From Fodinibacter sp035633415 (GTDB lineage Bacteria; Actinomycetota; Actinomycetes; Actinomycetales; Dermatophilaceae), in assembly GCA_035633415.1 (NCBI GenBank), contig DASQEZ010000299.1:1-18284 (forward strand): a stretch of DNA of 18,284 nt, written 5' to 3'. The notes beneath the pieces were generated by a model. It saw nothing but the letters and a program-made list of their open reading frames with translations. It had not been told where the DNA came from and searched no databases. Below are positions 1-7,098 of this stretch, piece after piece. Position numbers and translations under genes: made by a program. The first letter of the stretch is position 1. Every line of letters starts with the position of its first letter.

Positions 1-35
1 ATCCGGGGCGTACGCGCCGCACAGGCCGGGGCTAC

Positions 36-127
36 CGCGAAGTCAGGAGCACTTCGCGAAGTCAGGGCCGTACTCGCCCCTGACTCGGCGAGAACCTCCT
101 GAACCGGCGGAGTGCTCCTGACTTCGC
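36..127. repeat. Cluster of direct and inverted repeats downstream of the ABC operon
   Basis: A 17-base arm at 37-53 is perfectly repeated in inverted orientation at 111-127. A 12-base unit (CGCGAAGTCAGG) occurs directly at 36-47 and 55-66. Positions 51-62 (ACTTCGCGAAGT) form a perfect palindrome. GTCAGGG at 61-67 can pair with CCCTGAC at 78-84. The core AGTCAGG therefore appears several times in both orientations within 92 bases. No gene is supported in 1-143. The element lies just past the stop of the minus-strand ABC permease gene, so it may act as a transcription terminator. It could equally be a dispersed intergenic repeat or a protein-binding array. The repeat is seen directly; its role is inferred. 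Confidence 0.75.
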
Positions 128-143
128 CGACCCACCTCGGGCG

Positions 144-884
144 TCAGGGGGTGCGGCGACGCAGGGTGAGGCTGCCCAGGGCCAGCGAGAGCACGATCCA
201 CAGCGCGATGATCGCGAGGCTCGGCCAGACCTCGCCCACGGGGTCGCTGAGCACGGTGACGTCCTTCATGGCGTCGACGGCGTAGGAGAGCGGCAGCACG
301 TCCGAGACGGCCTCGAGCACCGGGGGCAGCAGCTCGCGGGGCACCAGCAGCCCGCACAGCAGGAACTGGGGGAGGATGAAGGCCGGCATGAACTGCACCG
401 CCTGGAACTCGGTGCGCGCGAAGCCGCTCGCCAGCAGCCCGAGCGCCGTGCCGAGCACCGCGTCGAACAGCGCGATGACCACGAGGAGCCACAACGGCCC
501 GGCGATGTCGAGGCCGCACACCCAGACCGCGAACCCGGTGGCCACGATCGCCTGCACCATGGCCATGGCACCGAACGCCAGGGCGTAGCCGACCATCAGG
601 TCGCCCTTGCCCAACGGTGTCGTCAGCAGCCGCTCGAGCGTCCCCCCGGTGCGCTCGCGCAGGGTCGTCACGCTCGTGACGATGAACATCACGACGAACG
701 GGAACACCCCGAGCAGGGCCGGCCCGATCCGGTTGAAGACGTCGCCCGGCAGGTCGGCGTAGATCCACGCGAGCAGACCGAGCAGCACACACGGCACGAC
801 GATCATCAGCGCGACGGTGCGGTGGTCGGCCCGCAGCTGGCGCAGGATGCGCCCCGCCGTCGTCAGGGTGATCCTCGCGTTCAT
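144..884 (-). CDS. ABC-2 type transporter permease
   Basis: This 246-residue membrane protein is the likely permease of an ABC exporter, moving an unknown substrate (drug, lipid or peptide) out of the cell. About six hydrophobic segments are visible, the first at about residues 25-42. The stretch RERTGGTLERLL followed by TTPL, about 75-95, is typical of ABC-2 (YhhJ/DrrB-like) permeases. The ATG at 884 was chosen because its first bases overlap the stop of the ATPase gene (ATGA, four bases), a classic translationally coupled pair. An upstream extension of the frame would run deep into the ATPase gene and is rejected. With the ATPase it forms a two-gene operon ending at the repeat cluster at 36-127. 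The substrate cannot be read from the sequence. Confidence 0.9.
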   Translation of the reverse strand: MNARITLTTAGRILRQLRADHRTVALMIVVPCVLLGLLAWIYADLPGDVFNRIGPALLGVFPFVVMFIVTSVTTLRERTGGTLERLLTTPLGKGDLMVGYALAFGAMAMVQAIVATGFAVWVCGLDIAGPLWLLVVIALFDAVLGTALGLLASGFARTEFQAVQFMPAFILPQFLLCGLLVPRELLPPVLEAVSDVLPLSYAVDAMKDVTVLSDPVGEVWPSLAIIALWIVLSLALGSLTLRRRTP

Positions 885-1639
885 GCCGCCGCACCTCCGT
901 CGGGCCTCTCCGCCGCGTCGGCGGCGTCGATGAGCGCGAGGAAGGCCTGCTCGGCATCCGCCGTGCCGGTGCGCTCGAGCAGCTCGGCCAGGGTCGAGTC
1001 GCTCAGGATCACGCCCTCGCGCAGCAGGAGCAGCCGGTCGCAGCGAGAGGCCTCGTCCATGACGTGGCTCGACACGAAGACGGTGCACCCCTGCGCGGCC
1101 AGGCGGCGGAAGAGGTCCCACAGGTCGCGCCGCAGCACCGGGTCCAGGCCCACCGTGGGCTCGTCGAGCACGAGCACCTCCGGGTCGCCCACCAGGGTGC
1201 ACGCCAGGCTCGCGCGCGACTGCTGGCCGCCGGAGAGGTTCTCCACCTTCACCCCGGCGTGGTCGGTGAGGTCGACGGCGGCGATGGCCCGGTCGACGGC
1301 ATCCGCCCCGACGCCCATGATGCGGCCGAGGTAGCCGACGTTGTCGCGCACCGACAGGTCCCCGTAGACGCTCGGCGCCTGGGTGAGGTAGCCCACCCGG
1401 TGCCGCAGGCTCGGCGACCCGGCCTCCTCGCCGAGCACGGTCACCGTGCCGCCGGCGACCACCTGCACCCCGACGACCGCACGCATCAGGGTCGACTTGC
1501 CACCCCCGCTCGGCCCGAGCAGCCCGACGACCTCGCCGCGCGGCACGCGCACCGACAGGCCCGGCAGCACCTCGCGCCCACCACGCAGGACCCGGAGGTT
1601 CTCGACGACGACGGCGTCGCCACCCGTGTTATTCGCCAT
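881..1639 (-). CDS. ABC transporter ATP-binding protein
   Basis: This 252-residue cytoplasmic ATPase should drive the ABC-2 permease encoded immediately downstream. All nucleotide-binding elements are present: Walker A GPSGGGKST at 42-50, Q-loop Gln87, signature LSGGQ at 135-139, Walker B VLVLDE at 155-160 and H-loop His192. The family is that of DrrA/CcmA-like multidrug or lipid exporters. The ATG at 1639 is preferred over an in-frame start at 1675. A promoter-like pair (TTGCGG, 17 bases, CATATT) ends 7 bases before 1639 and covers the region of the longer start, and no Shine-Dalgarno sequence precedes 1639, so the mRNA is probably leaderless. The gene overlaps the permease by four bases. 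No adjacent regulator was seen. Confidence 0.93.
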   Translation of the reverse strand: MANNTGGDAVVVENLRVLRGGREVLPGLSVRVPRGEVVGLLGPSGGGKSTLMRAVVGVQVVAGGTVTVLGEEAGSPSLRHRVGYLTQAPSVYGDLSVRDNVGYLGRIMGVGADAVDRAIAAVDLTDHAGVKVENLSGGQQSRASLACTLVGDPEVLVLDEPTVGLDPVLRRDLWDLFRRLAAQGCTVFVSSHVMDEASRCDRLLLLREGVILSDSTLAELLERTGTADAEQAFLALIDAADAAERPDGGAAA

Positions 1640-1646
1640 GTGATGA

Positions 1647-1675
1647 AATATGCCACCGCGGCCCTCCGGCCGCAA
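1647..1675 (-). promoter_or_regulatory. Probable leaderless promoter of the ABC operon
   Basis: On the minus strand, TTGCGG (1675-1670) and CATATT (1652-1647) are separated by exactly 17 bases. The -10 box is followed by 7 bases and then the ATG at 1639, which would place the transcript start at or next to the start codon. The local AT-rich patch stands out against its surroundings. The role is inferred from spacing and composition. Confidence 0.55.
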
Positions 1676-1701
1676 GACCCCGCAGCGTCACCGGGCGGCG
1701 A

Positions 1702-1707
1702 TACCGT
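1702..1707 (+). promoter_or_regulatory. -10-like box, probable leaderless start of the DUF4287 gene
   Basis: TACCGT matches the TANNNT actinobacterial -10 pattern. It lies 6 bases before the ATG at 1714, and no Shine-Dalgarno sequence lies between. A clear -35 box is not visible. The same hexamer precedes the methyltransferase gene at 14934. Confidence 0.4.
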
Positions 1708-1713
1708 GCCGGC

Positions 1714-2010
1714 ATGTCCTTCCAGGCCTATCTCGATGCGATCGAGACCAGAACCGGCAAGACGCCGCAGACGCTGGTCGACGAGGCCCACGCCAGGGGC
1801 TTCGGCGCGGACAGCAAGGCCGGCGACATCGTCGCCTGGCTGGCCGACGACTACGGCCTCGGCCGCGGCCACGCCATGGCGTTGGTGCACGTCGTCAAGA
1901 ACGGCGCGGGCATCAGTGACAAGCACGTCGGCAGCACGGGCAGCCACCGCGACGACTCCGACGTGCTCCGCCTCGACGGCCTCGCCCACCGCGACGAACC
2001 GGCCCCCTGA
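1714..2010 (+). CDS. DUF4287 domain-containing small protein
   Basis: This 98-residue soluble protein has the pattern I associate with DUF4287. An N-terminal helix contains SFQAYLDAIE, followed by TGKTPQ, then KAGDIVAWLADDYGLG (about 36-51) and GHAMALVHVVKNG (about 53-65). The function of the family is unknown. It is often a single-domain protein in actinobacteria, sometimes fused to or near DUF5655. The last 30 or so residues are charged and probably disordered. The gene stands alone, divergent from the ABC exporter and convergent with the TIM-barrel gene. The ATG at 1714 is supported by a -10-like box six bases upstream. The domain call rests on memory of the motif only. Confidence 0.8.
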   Translation: MSFQAYLDAIETRTGKTPQTLVDEAHARGFGADSKAGDIVAWLADDYGLGRGHAMALVHVVKNGAGISDKHVGSTGSHRDDSDVLRLDGLAHRDEPAP

Positions 2011-2029
2011 CCGTCGGGGCTTCCGCCTC

Positions 2030-2069
2030 GAGTGCGGACGTGGTTGCCGGAGCAGCCGTTTCCGCACTC
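2030..2069. terminator. Hairpin between convergent genes, possible bidirectional terminator
   Basis: GAGTGCGGA at 2030-2038 is perfectly complementary to TCCGCACTC at 2061-2069, giving a 9-bp stem with a 22-base loop. It lies between the stop at 2010 (plus strand) and the stop at 2068 (minus strand), where a shared terminator is expected. There is no T-tract on either side, which is usual for high-GC actinobacteria. The large loop weakens the call. Confidence 0.45.
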
Positions 2070-2904
2070 AGGCCGAGGTGGCCAGGTTCAGGCGCGCGAA
2101 GGCCAGCGCCTCGGCGAGGTCGAGCTCGCGCTGGGCCTCCCCCGCGCGGCGGGTCGCGACCTCGACGACCACGTGGCCGGCATACCCGCCACGCGCGAGC
2201 GTCTCGAGCACCTCGGCGCAGGGCTGGGTTCCACGCCCGGGCACGAGGTGCTCGTCACGTGCCGAACCCACGCCGTCGGCGAGGTGGAGGTGCTTCAACC
2301 GGGGGCCGAGCTGCCGCACCATCTCCATCGCGTCGGAACCCGAGGTCGACGTGTGCGAGAGGTCGAGCGTCACGTGGTCGTACGGCTGGGGCACCGGGTC
2401 CCAGTGCGGCAGGTAGGCCTCGAGCTCGCGAGAGCGCGGCCCCCGCCACGGGAACATGTTCTCGACGGCGAGCCGGACCCGGCCGTCGCCCTCCCGCGAC
2501 GCGACGCCGCCGACGAAGTCGCGGGCGTACTCGCGCTGCCAGCGGAACGGCGGGTGCAGCACCACCGTGTCGGCGCCGACCTCGTCGGCCAGCGTCATCG
2601 AGCGGTCGACCTTCTCCCAGGGGTCGGTGCCCCAGACCCGCTGCGTGACCAGCAGCGTGGGCGCGTGCACCGACAGCACGGGGATGCCGTGCAGCTCGGA
2701 GAGCGTGCGCAGCGCGCCCGCCTCGCGGGTGAGCGGGTCGGTCCAGACCATGACCTCGACACCGTCGTAGCCCAGTCGGGCGGCGAGCGCGAACGCGGCG
2801 GCGACGCCCTCGGGGTAGACCGAGGCCGTCGACAGGCCGACCAGGGCCCGGGGCACGTCGACCGGCCGCCCCTCACCGGTCGCCCCGGATGCGCGTCTGG
2901 GCAC
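2068..2904 (-). CDS. Sugar phosphate isomerase/epimerase family TIM-barrel protein
   Basis: This 278-residue cytoplasmic protein has features of the xylose isomerase-like TIM barrel (AP endonuclease 2 superfamily). Candidate metal-site strands are VLHPP (about 115-119), LAVENMF (about 146-152), LDLSHTSTSG, KHLHLADG and HLVPGRG. In this superfamily the Glu, Asp and His residues in such strands bind a divalent metal. The substrate is unknown. It starts with GTG three bases after the stop of ppx, with an AGGA about 11 bases upstream, so the two genes should be cotranscribed. An internal GTG 16 codons later is an alternative start. From memory, a TIM-barrel gene also lies near ppx1 in mycobacteria (the Rv0496-Rv0498 area), which hints at a conserved but unexplained association. 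Confidence 0.82.
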   Translation of the reverse strand: MPRRASGATGEGRPVDVPRALVGLSTASVYPEGVAAAFALAARLGYDGVEVMVWTDPLTREAGALRTLSELHGIPVLSVHAPTLLVTQRVWGTDPWEKVDRSMTLADEVGADTVVLHPPFRWQREYARDFVGGVASREGDGRVRLAVENMFPWRGPRSRELEAYLPHWDPVPQPYDHVTLDLSHTSTSGSDAMEMVRQLGPRLKHLHLADGVGSARDEHLVPGRGTQPCAEVLETLARGGYAGHVVVEVATRRAGEAQRELDLAEALAFARLNLATSA

Positions 2905-2907
2905 GGC

Positions 2908-3834
2908 TCAGCTCATCCTGTCCAGGTGCCGCAGGATGATGCCCTCGCGCAGTGCCCACGGGCAGATCTCCAGGCGGTCCAGGCCCAGCAGGTCCATGGT
3001 CGCCTCGGCCACGACGGCTCCGGCGAGCAGCTGACGCGACCGAGACCCCGACACCCCCGGTAGGGCGGCCCGCTGGGCGGCGGTCATCGCCGCGATCTCG
3101 GGCAGGCGGGCGGCGAGCGTCTCGCGCTCGAGGACGCGGGCGGCGTACATCCCCTCGTTGCTGGGGGCGGCGCCGCAGATCCGGGCGAGCGAACGCATCG
3201 TCTTGGAGGTGCCGACGGCGTGGTCGGGGGTGCCGGCCTTGGCGAGGGGCCTCAGCTGGGCGGCGATCGACGCGCGCACCTGCTTGCGCGCCTCGCGCAC
3301 GACCTCCTTCGGCGGTGGGTCGCCGCCGAGCAGGTCGCGAGTGACCCGTCCGGCACCGAGGGGCAGCGACACCGCGACGTCGGGGTCCTCGTCCATGCCC
3401 TGGGCGAGCTCGAGCGAGCCCCCGCCGATGTCGGCGACGAGCAGGGTGCCGGCCGACCAGCCGAACCAGCGCCGCGCCGCCAGGAAGGTCAGCCGTGCCT
3501 CCTCCTCGCCACTGAGCACGTCGAGCGCGACACCGGTGCGCTCGACGACGGTCGCCAGCACGACGTCGCCGTTCGGGGCCTCGCGGATGGCGCTGGTGAC
3601 GAAGCCGCTCAGGTCCTCGACCCCCTGGTCCTCCGCGACCTCGACGCACTCCTGGACGAAGTCGGCGAGCCGGTCGCGGCCCGCGTCGGCGATGAGGCCG
3701 CCGTCGGTCACGTGCTCGGACAGCCGCAGGTCGATCTTGTGCTTGGAGGCGGGCAGCGGTTGGGCGCCCGGGTGCGCGTCGACGACGAGGAGGTGGACCG
3801 TGTTCGATCCCACGTCGATGACCCCGAGGCGCAT
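2908..3834 (-). CDS. Ppx/GppA family phosphatase (exopolyphosphatase-like)
   Basis: This 308-residue protein has the actin-like ATPase fold of exopolyphosphatase / pppGpp phosphohydrolase. The phosphate-binding loops are clear: GVIDVGSNTVHLLV at 4-17 and LVADIGGGSLEL at about 137-148. The family C-terminal signature CPWALREGIILR is near residue 295. At about 310 residues it matches the short, two-domain actinobacterial Ppx type (Mycobacterium Ppx1, Rv0496) rather than the 500-residue E. coli Ppx. The expected role is hydrolysis of short polyphosphate and possibly (p)ppGpp. The ATG at 3834 begins exactly at the first strand and lies 6 bases after a -10-like TACGTT, suggesting a leaderless mRNA. 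The earlier in-frame start at 4020 would run into the divergent gene and is rejected. It is followed by the TIM-barrel gene after 3 bases. Confidence 0.9.
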   Translation of the reverse strand: MRLGVIDVGSNTVHLLVVDAHPGAQPLPASKHKIDLRLSEHVTDGGLIADAGRDRLADFVQECVEVAEDQGVEDLSGFVTSAIREAPNGDVVLATVVERTGVALDVLSGEEEARLTFLAARRWFGWSAGTLLVADIGGGSLELAQGMDEDPDVAVSLPLGAGRVTRDLLGGDPPPKEVVREARKQVRASIAAQLRPLAKAGTPDHAVGTSKTMRSLARICGAAPSNEGMYAARVLERETLAARLPEIAAMTAAQRAALPGVSGSRSRQLLAGAVVAEATMDLLGLDRLEICPWALREGIILRHLDRMS

Positions 3835-3840
3835 GCGCCC

Positions 3841-3846
3841 AACGTA
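3841..3846 (-). promoter_or_regulatory. -10-like box, probable leaderless start of ppx
   Basis: On the minus strand the hexamer reads TACGTT (TANNNT pattern), is followed by GGGCGC and then the ATG at 3834. There is no purine-rich ribosome binding site. Its -35 region would fall on the divergent promoter at 3868-3873. Confidence 0.45.
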
Positions 3847-3867
3847 GTGGCTGCCCGGGTCCGCCCC

Positions 3868-3873
3868 TAGGGT
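3868..3873 (+). promoter_or_regulatory. -10-like box, probable leaderless start of the cysteine-rich gene
   Basis: TAGGGT fits the TANNNT pattern and lies 7 bases before the GTG at 3881. An upstream in-frame GTG at 3872 lies inside this hexamer and is therefore an unlikely start. The box is 21 bases from the divergent ppx -10, so the two promoters probably compete or are co-regulated. Confidence 0.45.
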
Positions 3874-3880
3874 GGGGCGC

Positions 3881-4885
3881 GTGCCCGAGACACCCCTGGA
3901 CATCGCCCGCACGTGGGCCGAGATGCCCGACCCCGCCAACCCCGGCCAGCGCTTCCGGCTCGACCTCACCTGGCTGACGTCGAGCTGGACGTGCATCTTC
4001 GGGTCGGGGTGCAAGGGCATCTACGCCGACCGTCCCGACGACGGCTGCTGCACCCTGGGCGCGCACTTCACCGACGACGACGACGTGCAGCGCGTCCAGG
4101 CCCTGGTGGTCGAGCTCGGTGAGGACGAGTGGCAGATGCACCCCGGTCGCGGCCGGCTGGGCGACAAGGACCCGTCCCGGCTCAAGGCGTGGACCGAGAT
4201 GGAGGACGACGCCCGCAAGACCAAGGTGGTCGACGGCGCCTGCATCTTCCTCAACCGTCCCGGCTTCCCCGCAGGAGCCGGATGCGCCCTGCACCAGCAC
4301 GCGGTCCTCACCGGCCTCCCGCCCCACGAGGCCAAGCCCGACGTCTGCTGGCAGCTGCCGACCCGCCGGTCGTACCGAACCGTCGAACGCCCGGACGACA
4401 CCTCCTACCTCGAGGTGACGATCGCCGAGTACGACCGCCGCGGCTGGGGGCCCGGGGGCCACGACCTCGACTGGTACTGCTCCTCGAACACCGAGGCACA
4501 CGTGGGCGCCGAGCCCGTCTACCGCAGCAACCGCGCCGAGCTCACCGCACTGATGGGCGAGGAGGGGTACGCCGAGCTCGTGCTCCGCTGCGAGGCCCAC
4601 CTCGACACCGTCAAGCGCGCCCGCTCGGCCGGTGCCCGTCAGCTCATCCCGCTGCTCGTGCACCCGGCCACGGTCGAGGCGGGCACGGTCGGTGGCCGTC
4701 GCACCCGGGTGCCGCGCAAGCCGGCGGCGACCCCGGTTCCGGGGGCCAACGAGCCGGCCCACCCGCTGCCGCCGGCGAAGGGTTCCCGGGCGGCCAGGAC
4801 GTCGGCGAAGAAGGGCTCGTCGTCAGCCCCGGTGAAGCCGGCGAAGAACCCCGCCAAGGCGTCGAAGCCGCGCCGCTCGTCGTGA
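3881..4885 (+). CDS. Cysteine-rich conserved protein, putative metal/Fe-S-binding
   Basis: This 334-residue soluble protein has many cysteines in a spaced pattern: Cys38, Cys44, the pair Cys56-Cys57, Cys121, Cys135, Cys156 and Cys200, with GCK, DGCCTLG, GAGCALH and DVCWQLP contexts. This resembles the YkgJ/DUF3109-type cysteine clusters thought to chelate zinc, iron or an Fe-S cluster. From residue about 262 to the end the chain is rich in Ala, Pro, Ser, Lys and Arg and probably disordered and basic. GTG 3881 was chosen because a -10-like box lies 7 bases upstream. It is divergent from ppx, as I recall for Rv0495c/Rv0496 in M. tuberculosis. The next gene overlaps its last bases (GTGA). The biochemical function is unknown. 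Confidence 0.75.
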   Translation: MPETPLDIARTWAEMPDPANPGQRFRLDLTWLTSSWTCIFGSGCKGIYADRPDDGCCTLGAHFTDDDDVQRVQALVVELGEDEWQMHPGRGRLGDKDPSRLKAWTEMEDDARKTKVVDGACIFLNRPGFPAGAGCALHQHAVLTGLPPHEAKPDVCWQLPTRRSYRTVERPDDTSYLEVTIAEYDRRGWGPGGHDLDWYCSSNTEAHVGAEPVYRSNRAELTALMGEEGYAELVLRCEAHLDTVKRARSAGARQLIPLLVHPATVEAGTVGGRRTRVPRKPAATPVPGANEPAHPLPPAKGSRAARTSAKKGSSSAPVKPAKNPAKASKPRRSS

Positions 4886-5565
4886 TCCGCAGCCCGAACA
4901 TCTGGGACACGCCGGACGTCTACGAGGTGGAGAACCTCGCGTCCGACCGGGCCGGGGTCATCGACACCACGATCGACGCGCTGCACTCGCTGCGTGGCGC
5001 CGACCTCGTCGACATCGGTTGCGGCACAGGCTTCCACCTCCCGCGGCTCGCCGAGCGCGGAGCGCGGGTCATCGGCATCGAACCGCACCTGCCACTGGTC
5101 GCCCGCGCGCGGGCACGGCTCTCGGACGCCGGCACCCGCACGGCATCCGTGCTCGCCGGCGACGCCGAGGCGCTGCCGCTGTCCGACGACTCCACCGACG
5201 TCGCGCACGCCCGCTGGGCCTACTTCTTCGGCGCCGGGTGCGAGCCGGGGCTGGCCGAGGTCGCGCGCGTGCTCCGGCCGGGTGGCATCGCCGTCGTGGT
5301 CGACAACGACGTCACCCGGTCGACGTTCGGTTCGTGGTTTCGCCGGTCGTATCCGGCCTACGATCCCGTTGCCGTGCAACGGTTCTGGGACCGCCAGGGC
5401 TTCGCCACCGAGCTGTTGACGATCAGCTGGACCTTCGACCGCCGGGAACACCTCGAGGCCGTCACGCGCATCGAGCTGCCACCCGGGCCCGCGGACGACG
5501 TGCTCTCGACGCACCAGGGGCTCACGGTCGACTACGCGGTCGCCCTGCGCTGGAGGCGGTTCTGA
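4882..5565 (+). CDS. Class I SAM-dependent methyltransferase (Methyltransf_11-like)
   Basis: This 227-residue protein has a class I Rossmann methyltransferase fold. SAM-binding motif I VDIGCGTG is at 43-50, and an acidic residue after the second strand (GIEPH, about 70) should hold the ribose. LAGDAEALPLSDDSTDVAHA (about 91-110) and ARVLRPGGIAVVVDND (about 126-141) are the usual motifs II to IV. The substrate is unknown. The GTG start overlaps the stop of the cysteine-rich gene by four bases (GTGA), so translation is probably coupled and both proteins may act together. Longer in-frame extensions upstream overlap the cysteine-rich gene entirely and are rejected. The last strands (DYAVALRWRRF) close the fold, so the protein looks complete. 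Confidence 0.87.
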   Translation: MIRSPNIWDTPDVYEVENLASDRAGVIDTTIDALHSLRGADLVDIGCGTGFHLPRLAERGARVIGIEPHLPLVARARARLSDAGTRTASVLAGDAEALPLSDDSTDVAHARWAYFFGAGCEPGLAEVARVLRPGGIAVVVDNDVTRSTFGSWFRRSYPAYDPVAVQRFWDRQGFATELLTISWTFDRREHLEAVTRIELPPGPADDVLSTHQGLTVDYAVALRWRRF

Positions 5566-5663
5566 CCCACCAGCCCCTGTGAGCACGGTCCCACTGCGCC
5601 AGGTCGCCACCCGGGGGATGCGACCATGGACCCTGCAGGCAGACCGGCAGCGGGAGGCAGACC

Positions 5664-7085
5664 GTGGGCACGAGGACGGGCGTCGATACCGTCACGTCGC
5701 TCACCCTTCCCGTCAGCGGGATGACGTGCGCCTCCTGCGAGACCCGGGTCACCAAGGCGCTCAGGGCCGTCCCCGGCGTGCGCTCGGTGCACGTGTCCGC
5801 CGCACGGGGTACTGCGACGGTCGGTGGCGATGCGCCGCTCGACCGCGACCGGCTGGCCACCGCCATCCGGTCCGCGGGCTACGAACCGGCCGCCGCACCG
5901 TGGCTGAGCCGCGACCGGTCGCTGTGGGCCACGGTGCTCGTGGCCGCCGCCGTCGTCGGTGCCCTTGCGCTGGGGATCGCCCTCGTCGGGCCCGCCGACC
6001 TCACCTCGGGGTTGTCCGACCCCGGCCGCGGTGGCCTGCTGCTCGTTCTCGTGCTCGGCCTCACGGCGGGCATCTCCACCTGCATGGCCCTGGTCGGCGG
6101 CCTCGTGCTCGGCTTCTCCGCCTCGCACGCGTCCACCCTGGCCGTGCGTGGCGTGACGGCGCCGCCGCTGCTGGCCAGGATGCGCCCCCAGCTCGCCTTC
6201 AACGCGGGCCGCATCGTCGGCTTCGCCGTCCTCGGTGCCCTGCTCGGCGCCCTCGGGTCCACGATGAGCCTGCCCACCCGGGTGACCGCCGTGCTCGTCC
6301 TGGCGGTCGCCGTGGTGATGTTCCTGCTCGGCATCCGGCTCACGGGTGTCTCGCCGCGGGTGGCCGCCTGGTCACCGAGGCTGCCGGCCGCCCTGTCGCG
6401 GGCACTCGGCATCGGCACCGCCTCGAGCGCCCGCTACAGCCACTGGCGAACCGCCCTGGCCGGCGCGGCCACGTTCCTCCTGCCGTGCGGCTTCACCCAG
6501 GCCGTGCAGGTCTACGCCCTCTCGACCGCGTCACCGGTCGCAGCGAGCGCCATCATGGCGACCTTCGCGGTGGGCACGACCCCCGGGTTGCTCGCCCTGG
6601 GCTCGGTGCCCGAGATCGGCGCCGGGCGGCGGCAGGTCGCCGTGCTGCAGGTCGTCGGCGTGGTGGTGCTCGCGTTCGCCCTGCTCAACGTCTCCAGCGG
6701 CCTGAACCTCCTGGGCCTGTCGGGTGGCGCGGCGGCAGCAGGCGGCGTGCGCACGGCATCCTCGAACGTCACCGTCACCGACGGCGCCCAGACGGTTCGG
6801 ATGACCCAGACGCCCCGTGGCTACGAGCCGGCCGACACCGTGCTCTACGCCGGCATGCCCACGACGTGGGTCATCGAGGGCACGTCGCAGTTCGACTGCA
6901 GCGCCTTCATCCGGGTGCCCGAGCTCGGCCTGGAGGTCGACCTGGCCCAGGGTCCGAACACCGTCGAGCTGCCGGCGCTGGATGCCGGCACGGTGCCCTT
7001 CACCTGCGTGATGGGCATGTACTCCGGCACCCTGTTCGTCGTCGAGCCACCGACCGCGCTCGGCCACCGGGACGCCAGTCGCTGA
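5664..7085 (+). CDS. HMA / TauE-SafE (DsbD-like) membrane / cupredoxin fusion, probable copper protein
   Basis: This 473-residue protein has three parts. Residues about 11-75 form a heavy-metal-associated domain with the copper-binding GMTCASC loop (Cys22, Cys25). Residues about 86-350 are membrane segments of the sulfite exporter TauE/SafE (UreH/DsbD-like) group, with cysteines in membrane helices at Cys140 (GISTC) and Cys275 (LLPCGFTQ). Residues about 368-465 form a cupredoxin-like domain with possible copper ligands Cys412 and the CVMGM group (Cys448, Met450, Met452). This suggests handling or delivery of copper across the membrane, for example for oxidase maturation or detoxification. A GGGAGG sequence 6 bases before the GTG supports the start. 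It is convergent with fda with a 13-base gap. Transport direction and partners are not visible. Confidence 0.85.
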   Translation: MGTRTGVDTVTSLTLPVSGMTCASCETRVTKALRAVPGVRSVHVSAARGTATVGGDAPLDRDRLATAIRSAGYEPAAAPWLSRDRSLWATVLVAAAVVGALALGIALVGPADLTSGLSDPGRGGLLLVLVLGLTAGISTCMALVGGLVLGFSASHASTLAVRGVTAPPLLARMRPQLAFNAGRIVGFAVLGALLGALGSTMSLPTRVTAVLVLAVAVVMFLLGIRLTGVSPRVAAWSPRLPAALSRALGIGTASSARYSHWRTALAGAATFLLPCGFTQAVQVYALSTASPVAASAIMATFAVGTTPGLLALGSVPEIGAGRRQVAVLQVVGVVVLAFALLNVSSGLNLLGLSGGAAAAGGVRTASSNVTVTDGAQTVRMTQTPRGYEPADTVLYAGMPTTWVIEGTSQFDCSAFIRVPELGLEVDLAQGPNTVELPALDAGTVPFTCVMGMYSGTLFVVEPPTALGHRDASR

Positions 7086-7098
7086 GCCGGCGTCGCGG

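Noticed and set aside
43..957. Minus-strand open frame over the ABC permease gene
   Set aside because: It is out of frame with the permease, Arg-rich and without motifs, and it runs through the repeat cluster.
2873..4762. Minus-strand open frame of about 629 codons covering ppx and the cysteine-rich gene
   Set aside because: It is out of frame with ppx and antisense to the cysteine-rich gene, with composition typical of shadows.
5566..5663. Possible copper-responsive operator upstream of the HMA fusion gene
   Set aside because: A G-run and a C-run are present, but no symmetric CsoR- or CueR-type site could be made out.
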